A stretch of DNA of 30,239 nucleotides, from positions 1 to 30,239 of the forward strand of contig JAFGDP010000097.1 of the NCBI GenBank assembly GCA_016932075.1, given 5' to 3'. The translations under genes were made by a program, and so were the position numbers. How positions within the stretch are numbered: position 1 is the first letter of the stretch; every line of letters starts with the position of its first letter. Shown one piece after another: positions 24,759 through 30,239 of the stretch. The notes below the pieces were generated by a model. It had not been told where the DNA came from, searched no databases, and saw only the letters and a list, made by a program, of their open reading frames with translations. The DNA comes from Chitinispirillaceae bacterium (GTDB lineage Bacteria > Fibrobacterota > Chitinivibrionia > Chitinivibrionales > Chitinispirillaceae).

Positions 24759-24809
24759 ATCACAGCGAGAAGCGGATGGTAATAAGACTGGTGCAGGGCG
24801 CCCGCTTTT

Positions 24810-25565
24810 CTAAGCAGCACGTCTTTGCGACTGTTCGGCCAGGCGAGAGACCAGCTGTTTCAGACGCGCGTCGTCAAGAGGTTCCCGGAATACGAAACGG
24901 CAGCGGTCTGCTGATTCGTCGGGGAATACGGCTGCGACTTTCAGAAGCGAGGAGGCGATGTCCATTGCTCCGGCGCCTTGTATACCGGGCACGAAGCGGG
25001 TCATCATGCCGCCCGCCGAAAGGTTCAACACGAAGAGACTGGACGGTGACCCCATGAAAGAACATTCATTGGCCTGTCCGATGATGTGCCGCGGATATTT
25101 TCTTTCGTCACTATGCGCGCAGCAGAGCTCTTTTCTGACCGCTGCCATCATTTTATCGATGTTGGTTTTCATTTTTTCTTTGAGGATGTGTCCCAGCACC
25201 TCTTCGATGACCGGGATGCCCAGGTTGTACTGGATTTCAAAGCGTATGGCGATACCGTCGCCGGCGCTGTCTTGTATATGCCAGCGGCCGTTGATGTTGT
25301 CGAAATCGCCTTCGATTGATTTGAACGTGATTTCGAAACCGCGGCTGTTGAAATGGTCCTTTTCGACCCAGTAAAGAGGGGCCTCTTCGACCGTGACGTA
25401 CCACCGCGAAATTCCCTCATCCCCGGAGCGTTCGGCGATCTCCACTTTATCAACGTTGTCCATGATCGCGGAATACCGCGCATAGTCGCTGATGATGTTC
25501 CATGCTTTTTCCTTGCGAACACAGCCGGGAAGCACCGCTTCGCTGGAGACTTTTTCAAAGGACAT
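24810..25565 (-). CDS. SRPBCC (START/polyketide-cyclase-like) domain fused to PilZ
   Basis: A 251-residue two-domain protein. Residues about 1-148 form an SRPBCC fold: AWNIISDYARYSAIMDNVDKV, then beta strands through FKSIEGDFDNINGRWHIQ and a long C-terminal helix, EEVLGHILKEKMKTNIDKMMAAV. Such domains bind hydrophobic ligands (lipids, quinones, polyketides). Residues about 150-251 are PilZ-like: R-K-Y-P-R at 155-159 and NLSAGG at 181-186, matching RxxxR and [D/N]xSxxG, the cyclic-di-GMP-binding motifs. The protein may deliver or sense a lipid ligand under c-di-GMP control, next to an aldehyde-forming reductase. GGAGG lies six bases before ATG 25565. The SRPBCC call is by fold pattern, the PilZ call by exact motif. 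Confidence 0.8.
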   Translation of the reverse strand: MSFEKVSSEAVLPGCVRKEKAWNIISDYARYSAIMDNVDKVEIAERSGDEGISRWYVTVEEAPLYWVEKDHFNSRGFEITFKSIEGDFDNINGRWHIQDSAGDGIAIRFEIQYNLGIPVIEEVLGHILKEKMKTNIDKMMAAVRKELCCAHSDERKYPRHIIGQANECSFMGSPSSLFVLNLSAGGMMTRFVPGIQGAGAMDIASSLLKVAAVFPDESADRCRFVFREPLDDARLKQLVSRLAEQSQRRAA

Positions 25566-25607
25566 CAGTACCTCCAGGGTAATGGTTTCTCAAAAGTCGT
25601 AACGGGA

Positions 25608-25715
25608 ATAATATAGTAAATGGGGATATTCCGGCAGCTGAAATTATTAAAAAAAACACAAGATGCGGTGGTCTTCTTTTATGTCTCCTACAATATATAG
25701 TAAATGCCGGCAGCA
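25608..25715. repeat. Short paired direct repeat upstream of the SRPBCC-PilZ gene
   Basis: ATATAGTAAATG occurs at about 25610-25621 and about 25695-25706, each followed by CCGGCAGC (directly in the second copy, 10 bases later in the first). Read on the minus strand this gives CATTTACTATAT twice, close to where the promoter of the minus-strand gene should be. A duplicated promoter or regulator site is possible; I could not settle on hexamers. The gap 25566-25751 holds nothing else. Confidence 0.35.
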
Positions 25716-25751
25716 GGTCATCAGGTAATATTCAACGGCGGGACCGGGGAA

Positions 25752-26867
25752 TCAGCTGCCGAAGTTTTTGACCGTAAAATTAAAGGTCGTAGAAGGAACC
25801 GCCTTGTCGCATGTTATCCAGATGCGGCCAGCCATGGCTTCGACCGCCATTTTGCTGAACGTGAGGCCAAGCCCGTAATTCTGGAATCCCCCGTTGCCGA
25901 CCGGACGTTCTACGCTGGAGAATTTATTAAAGATCACCTCGCGGGCCGATTCTTCGATAAAGGATCCTGTATTGGTTACGCTGGTCCTTAAATATCCGCC
26001 GTCTTCTTCGACGAACTCGACGCGTACCTGCGATTTCCCGGCAGCGTAACGCAGTGCATTGCCTGCGATATTGACCAGCACGCGGCAGAAGAGTTCCTTG
26101 TCGGTGATGAGAGTGAAATCATCGTCCGTTAAGAAACGCAGGGAACAGGGCGCCGTATCAGGACGGGCCGGTGAAGGATTGAAAAGCGAAAGGGTTTTTT
26201 CCGCTTGCTTCCGGAGGATGAAGGACTCGCGCCGGATAGCGTACACCCCGTTTTCGAATTTAGAGACCGACACGATATTATTTATCATCATCAGAATCTG
26301 GCCCGTCGCATGGTCCATCGCGTGGAATGACGTTTTATAGACGGCCGGGTCAACGGCGTGCGCAAGCGACATGCGGAGAAGGTCCACTCCGCTTATCAAT
26401 GTCTGGAGGGGGGATTTCAGGTCGTGAAAGAGTATCCCGAGATAAAGGTCGTTGAGCTGAAGGTTTTTTTTCCTCTCGAGGGCACCGGCCGCTTTATTGA
26501 CAAATGTCTTTTCATCGAAAGGCTTGGTCATGTAATCGTACGCGCCGCGTTTCAAGCATTCTACCCCCACCTCCAATTTGTCCTCCGAGGTGAACATGAT
26601 GACCTGTGCATACCTGCTTTTCCCCCTGATGACCGGCAGGAGATCGATGCCGCTGGGACCGGGCCCGAGATTGATGTCGAGCAGAACGATGTCCACGTCC
26701 TTGTGTTCATCCAAAAATACGCCTGCACCTGATTGATGGTGGACGAAATCGGCACGATAGCCGAGATGGCCGAGGATACCGGCTATGCCGGTGCAGATCT
26801 GATATTCGTCATCAACAATAAGGACGCTCGGTCTGCTTTCGTTTGTCCCGGCGGTTGTTCCGTCCAC
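25752..26867 (-). CDS. Hybrid response regulator / histidine kinase (REC-HisKA-HATPase)
   Basis: A 371-residue protein with a receiver domain first (DD at 19-20, phospho-acceptor D64 in VLLDINLG, switch T94, K115 in MTKP), then a histidine kinase core: H148 in LFHDLKSPLQ, N-box NIAGNALRYA, a degenerate G1 region, and GLGLTF near the end. No membrane segment. This REC-first arrangement suggests a phosphorelay intermediate that receives phosphate from another kinase and passes it on. GTG 26867 is preferred (AAGGAG seven bases upstream) over GTG 26873, where the Shine-Dalgarno would be too close. It is divergent from a receiver-HTH regulator at 27075, its likely partner. Confidence 0.92.
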   Translation of the reverse strand: MDGTTAGTNESRPSVLIVDDEYQICTGIAGILGHLGYRADFVHHQSGAGVFLDEHKDVDIVLLDINLGPGPSGIDLLPVIRGKSRYAQVIMFTSEDKLEVGVECLKRGAYDYMTKPFDEKTFVNKAAGALERKKNLQLNDLYLGILFHDLKSPLQTLISGVDLLRMSLAHAVDPAVYKTSFHAMDHATGQILMMINNIVSVSKFENGVYAIRRESFILRKQAEKTLSLFNPSPARPDTAPCSLRFLTDDDFTLITDKELFCRVLVNIAGNALRYAAGKSQVRVEFVEEDGGYLRTSVTNTGSFIEESAREVIFNKFSSVERPVGNGGFQNYGLGLTFSKMAVEAMAGRIWITCDKAVPSTTFNFTVKNFGS

Positions 26868-26913
26868 GGTCACGCTCCTTGCTCATGATTGATGGGGTGA
26901 GAAAGAAAATTCA

Positions 26914-26942
26914 ATGATACCACAACTTGTCGCTGATGGCAA
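26914..26942 (-). promoter_or_regulatory. Promoter of the hybrid kinase gene
   Basis: On the minus strand TTGCCA (26942-26937), a 17-base spacer, and TATCAT (26919-26914), about 47 bases before the start codon. Confidence 0.7.
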
Positions 26943-27012
26943 GACGTACGATACGTCGGATTCCGGAGACCGGTGTGTCAGAAACCTGCGGGTTCCTTTT
27001 TGAAAAACGCTC

Positions 27013-27040
27013 TTGCTTCCGGCAGAAAATATAGTATAAT
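27013..27040 (+). promoter_or_regulatory. Promoter of the receiver-HTH gene
   Basis: TTGCTT (27013-27018), a 16-base spacer, and a perfect TATAAT (27035-27040), starting transcription close to 27047. Confidence 0.75.
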
Positions 27041-27074
27041 TACCTACCAATCCAGGGAAAGAGGGATTATTCCA

Positions 27075-27791
27075 ATGAACAGCGCCAGCACTCTTCAATT
27101 CATGTCGGGCCGCATTAACCTCATTATCGTAGAGGATGAGGAAAGTCTCCTCTCAATGCTCAGGGCGACCTTTTCCTCGCCATACATTAATATCGTGACG
27201 GCGTCAGAAATGAGGGAGGCGGGGGAAAAAATCGCGCAGAGGGGAGCGATATGGCACTGCTGGATCGTTGATATGTGCCTCGGTGAAAGAAAAGACGCCG
27301 GCACTGCGCTCATTGAAGAAAACAATAATTTTCCTTTCGCTATAGTTTATTCGGGGCTGGGTTCCATGGAGGGCGCAGCCCGCGCGATACAGAAAGGAGC
27401 GGCTGCGGTCATCGACAAGGGCGTTGATACCCTTGAAAAGCTCGTCTGGGAGGCATGCAGTCTGATGCCGCTCGGTGTCCTCTGCAAAGGTGTGCTGCGT
27501 AAAAAAAAGGAGCTGTTGTTTCTGTTTAAAGAACATTCAATAAGAGATCCGAATGAGTGGGCTGACAAAGCGGGAATTACCCTCCGGCAGATGGAAAATA
27601 TTTCCATGTCCGCCACCGGCATGCCGCCTTCATTTACCATCCCTTTCTATTACGGCATGCGGCATCTCCTGGCAACAAACCTCGGCGTTGACCGGCAATT
27701 CATCACGACAGCCGAACAGGCATTCTGCCGGGGCTGTGTCGAACATATAGAAGAGAACCGGGATTACTACCGGGATACTCTTTTTGAGTAA
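27075..27791 (+). CDS. Response regulator with a single AraC-like HTH output
   Basis: A 238-residue protein. A receiver domain (about 12-130) has the acidic pocket VEDEE (19-23), phospho-acceptor D66 in CWIVDMCLG, switch S93 and K115 in VIDKG. The C-terminal part (about 145-238) contains EWADKAGITLRQMENISMSATGMPPS followed by YYGMRHLLATN, which resembles one helix-turn-helix subdomain of the AraC type (usually two are present), so DNA binding is plausible but unproven. Two cysteines, FCRGC near the end, are unusual. GAGGGA lies nine bases before ATG 27075. It is probably the output of the divergent hybrid kinase. Confidence 0.85.
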   Translation: MNSASTLQFMSGRINLIIVEDEESLLSMLRATFSSPYINIVTASEMREAGEKIAQRGAIWHCWIVDMCLGERKDAGTALIEENNNFPFAIVYSGLGSMEGAARAIQKGAAAVIDKGVDTLEKLVWEACSLMPLGVLCKGVLRKKKELLFLFKEHSIRDPNEWADKAGITLRQMENISMSATGMPPSFTIPFYYGMRHLLATNLGVDRQFITTAEQAFCRGCVEHIEENRDYYRDTLFE

Positions 27792-27950
27792 GCATTAATA
27801 ACAACTCCGTCAGGCATTGCGCGAAAGCGCGGCCAAGTCAAGGACCGAAGATGAGCGGGAAAGGAATAGTTTGACAATGACGTTACATGCTGATAGTATT
27901 ACAGTAAGCCGAAGGGGAAGCGCCGCGGCGGACATCAGCAGGGGAGAAAC

Positions 27951-28727
27951 ATGGCAAAGGGGCTGAAGAAGCTTTTCGATGCCGTTGAGATTTTCTATAA
28001 TAAGCACTGGTTGGCGAACATGGACGCCAAGCTGCTCGCCGGCGCACAAGAAAACGACGTAAAGGCCGTCAAGGCAGCGCTTGCCGGCAGGGCCGCCGTC
28101 AACGCGAAGGAGAAGGACGGCAGGACCGCGCTGATGATGGCCGCGGCGCGGGGCAGCAAAGAGATCGTCGCGCTCCTGCTTGGCAAGGGGGCCGCCCTGG
28201 AGCAGAAGGACCAGAACGGCGAAACCGCCCTCATGAAGGCGGCTTCGGGCTCCTATAATATAGAAATCGTCAAGCTCCTGCTTGCCAGGGGGGCGGATGT
28301 CAACGCGAAAGACGCCAAAGGCGTGACTGTGCTCATGAAATCCGCGATGAACGCCTGCAGCAGGGACATGCTCAAGGCACTCATCGACAAAGGCGCCGAC
28401 GTAAAGGCGAAGGACGACAGCGGCAATACGGTCCTGATGCAGGCGACCATGTATTTCAGCAACGTCGGCGTCCTCGACGTCCTTATCACGAACGGCGCCG
28501 ACATGAACGCGGTGAACCAGTACGGCGAGACAGTCATTTTCATAGCGGTGCGGAACCGCCTTCCCGCGGCGCTCAAGGCCCTGCTCGAAAAAGGATTTGA
28601 CGTGAACGCCAGAAATTCGCACGGCGAAACGCCGCTCTCGGTGACGGAAAAGATCATGGAAAAAAACCCTCAGTGGAAGGTCATCCACGACATCCTGGTA
28701 AAGGCCGGGGCGAAAAAAGAGGCCTGA
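27951..28727 (+). CDS. Ankyrin-repeat protein
   Basis: 258 residues forming about seven ankyrin repeats after a short N-terminal helix. Consensus units include DGRTALMMAAARGSKEIVALLL, NGETALMKAASG and HGETPLS, each ending in G-A/F-x-[VM]-N/K-A. Ankyrin arrays bind other proteins; there is no signal peptide or catalytic domain, so the partner is unknown. AGGGGAG lies before ATG 27951. The gap to the preceding regulator (27792-27950) holds only a GCGC-GAAA-GCGC hairpin without a T-run. The repeats are GC-rich and regular, suggesting a functional gene. Confidence 0.93.
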   Translation: MAKGLKKLFDAVEIFYNKHWLANMDAKLLAGAQENDVKAVKAALAGRAAVNAKEKDGRTALMMAAARGSKEIVALLLGKGAALEQKDQNGETALMKAASGSYNIEIVKLLLARGADVNAKDAKGVTVLMKSAMNACSRDMLKALIDKGADVKAKDDSGNTVLMQATMYFSNVGVLDVLITNGADMNAVNQYGETVIFIAVRNRLPAALKALLEKGFDVNARNSHGETPLSVTEKIMEKNPQWKVIHDILVKAGAKKEA

Positions 28728-28777
28728 CCATACCCGTGCCTCCTTTCCCCGGCAGCCGCCTTCAATAAGGGATTGCT

Positions 28778-29689
28778 GTGCTCCCTATGCACCACGCACC
28801 TGCATCCACCCGTACCCGCATCGACCGTTACATCGACAGCGGGCCCGCCCTGGCGGCGTACCGTGAAGCCCTGCGCGCCCGCCGCGTAGAGGCCGTTGCC
28901 CTTGACATGGAGGGAGACCAGGGGACGGTCAGGTACGCGTACTCCATTTCCATTGTGCAGTGTTTTGACGGCGTTGAAACCGCGGTCATCGACGTGCTTA
29001 AAGTCGGCAACGCACCGGCGCTCCGCGGTTTTCTGACCGATCCGGCCGTCACCAAGGTCATGTTCTCCTGCGCGAACGACATCTTCATGGCGCAGAACGT
29101 CCTCGGGTGCACCATCGCGCCGGTGCGCGATATCGCCGTCGGCCAGAAGCTTTTGAACCTGCCGGTCAACCTTTCCGATTACCTCGCCATAGACCGAAAG
29201 CAGAAAGACCGTTTTCAGCGCGCCAACTGGCTCAAACGGCCCATCAGGAGCGATCTCCTCGAATACGCGATCAATGACGTCGTGGAGCTCTTTGCTATTG
29301 AGAACGAAATATCGTCCAAACTCCGCGCGGCCGGCCTGTCAGAAGCGTATCAAAAAGAATCGGCGCGGCTTTCCGAAAACGACTACGTCATCGACCACTT
29401 GCGGCGCTACAGGGTGAAGTTCCCGGGCTATGACCGGCTCGGCCCGGCCAGGCGCAGGTCAGCGGCGGCCGTATGGGTTTTCAGGGAACTTGTCGGCAGG
29501 CATTTCGACTGCCCCGTGGGGTATGTACTGTCAAAACATGCCATGGCGGCCTGCATCAGGGACCCGGAGCGCATCGTGCCCTCTCTTGAACAGGAACTCA
29601 ACCGCGGCAGGTCCGTGAAAAAGAGGGTGGCGAAAGATTTCGTTGAGAGCTATTACCGGGAGGCGCTGAAAATTTCGGGGAATTCCTGA
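28778..29689 (+). CDS. RNase D-like 3'-5' exonuclease
   Basis: A 303-residue DEDD-superfamily exonuclease. Exo I is ALDMEG (D43, E45), Exo II lies in FSCANDIFMAQ, and Exo III is LLEYAINDVVEL (Y-x3-D), the DEDDy pattern. An HRDC-like helical C-terminus follows (about 210-290; GPARRRSAAAVWVFRELVGRHFD). RNase D trims 3' ends of structured RNAs such as tRNA. It is shorter than E. coli RNase D (375 residues), with one HRDC-like domain instead of two. GTG 28778 has AAGGG upstream; ATG 28787 is the alternative. Confidence 0.88.
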   Translation: MLPMHHAPASTRTRIDRYIDSGPALAAYREALRARRVEAVALDMEGDQGTVRYAYSISIVQCFDGVETAVIDVLKVGNAPALRGFLTDPAVTKVMFSCANDIFMAQNVLGCTIAPVRDIAVGQKLLNLPVNLSDYLAIDRKQKDRFQRANWLKRPIRSDLLEYAINDVVELFAIENEISSKLRAAGLSEAYQKESARLSENDYVIDHLRRYRVKFPGYDRLGPARRRSAAAVWVFRELVGRHFDCPVGYVLSKHAMAACIRDPERIVPSLEQELNRGRSVKKRVAKDFVESYYREALKISGNS

Positions 29690-29727
29690 GCGCGTCATAA
29701 CGCGACGGCATTGTATATTTGGCCGGT

Positions 29728-30174
29728 ATGAAACTCCGCCTTCTGAACGCGTCGAAGAACATCGAGTTCTACTCCGCGGAAACCGCGGCACCGCTCGAAC
29801 TTCCCTTTGCCGAAGCCATAAGCGCCGGCTTCCCTTCGCCCGCCTCCGACTACCTTGAGATGTCGCTCGACCTCAACAGGGAGCTGGTCAGCAACCCCGG
29901 CGCGACTTTCTACGGCAGGGTCAGGGGCGATTCAATGATCGACGCCGGGATCCACGACGGCGACATCCTGGTCATTGACAAATCGCTTGAGCCCGCGAAC
30001 AACAGAAAAGCGGTGTGCTTCATCGACGGCCAGTTCACCCTCAAGACGCTGAAGGCCGCCGGGGGCGAGGTCTGGCTGAAGGCCGAGAACGAAAAGTATC
30101 CTCCGATCAAGGTGACCCCGGACAATGATTTTATCGTCTGGGGCATTGTCACGCACGTCATCCATAAGACCTGA
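29728..30174 (+). CDS. umuD: UmuD-like SOS mutagenesis protein (S24 peptidase)
   Basis: A 148-residue protein of the LexA/UmuD peptidase fold. The self-cleavage site is A33-G34 in ISAGFPSPASDY. The catalytic serine is S69 in VRGDSM and the lysine K106 in FTLKTL. All three are shifted by exactly nine residues relative to E. coli UmuD (24-25, S60, K97), so the spacing is conserved. RecA-stimulated cleavage would give UmuD', the partner of UmuC. It overlaps no neighbour; umuC starts three bases after its stop, a normal umuDC operon. ATG 29728 is chosen over TTG 29719. I did not find a confident LexA box in the 38-base gap upstream. Confidence 0.95.
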   Translation: MKLRLLNASKNIEFYSAETAAPLELPFAEAISAGFPSPASDYLEMSLDLNRELVSNPGATFYGRVRGDSMIDAGIHDGDILVIDKSLEPANNRKAVCFIDGQFTLKTLKAAGGEVWLKAENEKYPPIKVTPDNDFIVWGIVTHVIHKT

Positions 30175-30177
30175 TCC

Positions 30178-30239
30178 ATGTTCGCCCTTGTCGACTGCAA
30201 TAATTTCTACGCGTCGTGCGAGCGGGTGTTCGACCCGTC
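30178..30239 (+). CDS. umuC: UmuC, Y-family DNA polymerase V subunit (5' end only)
   Basis: The window ends 62 bases into this gene. The 20 visible residues, MFALVDCNNFYASCERVFDP, match the start of UmuC/DinB-type polymerases, in which the aspartate of LVDCNNFY is a metal ligand. It is a translesion polymerase working with UmuD'. The gene continues beyond the right edge. Confidence 0.95.
   Translation, partial: MFALVDCNNFYASCERVFDP

Noticed and set aside
27810..28688. 292-codon minus-strand frame
   Set aside because: It mirrors the ankyrin-repeat gene; the repeat makes its antisense long and His/Val-rich.

Overview
The window comes from a bacterial chromosome of mid GC content. The phylum cannot be fixed from sequence alone. 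The first 171 bases look like the tail of a secreted protein with a type IX-type C-terminal sorting domain, which would fit the Fibrobacterota/Chlorobiota/Bacteroidota assemblage. The very large Ser/Thr kinase-ATPase-histidine kinase and the c-di-GMP proteins would also fit a spirochaete or deltaproteobacterium. Treat the taxonomy as open.

Layout. (1) 1-926: partial secreted-protein tail, then tRNA-Ser(CGA) and tRNA-Ser(GGA). The spacer between the tRNAs is filled by a four-helix-bundle (23S intervening-sequence type) gene with inverted-repeat ends. (2) 927-3300: a strong terminator, a 107-bp tandem duplication, a second terminator, a ferritin-like gene (+) and a membrane HD-GYP phosphodiesterase (-). 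(3) 3359-8476: a 1705-residue kinase/AAA/TPR/GAF/histidine kinase (-). (4) 8615-10384: an acetolactate-synthase-like ThDP enzyme (-). (5) 10538-20561: one eight-gene + strand operon: hsdM, a GmrSD-like DUF262/HNH nuclease, a small protein, hsdS, a small membrane protein, TcmP, a three-Cys-motif DUF5131 protein and hsdR. It is a type I restriction-modification locus with five additional genes, several tightly coupled by start/stop overlaps. (6) 20621-25565: a B12-binding radical SAM gene (+) converging on a minus-strand lipid cluster: SRPBCC-PilZ fusion, acyl-ACP reductase of the cyanobacterial AAR type, acyl carrier protein, and an AMP-ligase with an aberrant P-loop. (7) 25752-27791: divergent two-component genes (REC-histidine kinase and REC-AraC-like HTH). 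(8) 27951-30239: ankyrin-repeat protein, RNase D-like exonuclease, umuD, and the start of umuC.

The most interesting pattern is a 20-bp palindrome, CAACGAAATCGATTTCGTTG, found intact twice (1329-1348; 3259-3278, inside a 28-bp perfect dyad) and slightly degenerate a third time (23679-23698). Each copy points at a different gene: the ferritin-like protein, the HD-GYP phosphodiesterase, and the acp/AMP-ligase pair. In all three the terminal TTG of the palindrome is the start of a -35 hexamer, followed by a 17-base spacer and a -10-like hexamer. This is what one expects of operators for one repressor, and it would link c-di-GMP turnover, a di-iron-like protein and an acyl-ACP/aldehyde pathway in one regulon. 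The aldehyde pathway has its own c-di-GMP connection, because the SRPBCC protein directly upstream of the reductase carries an intact PilZ motif.
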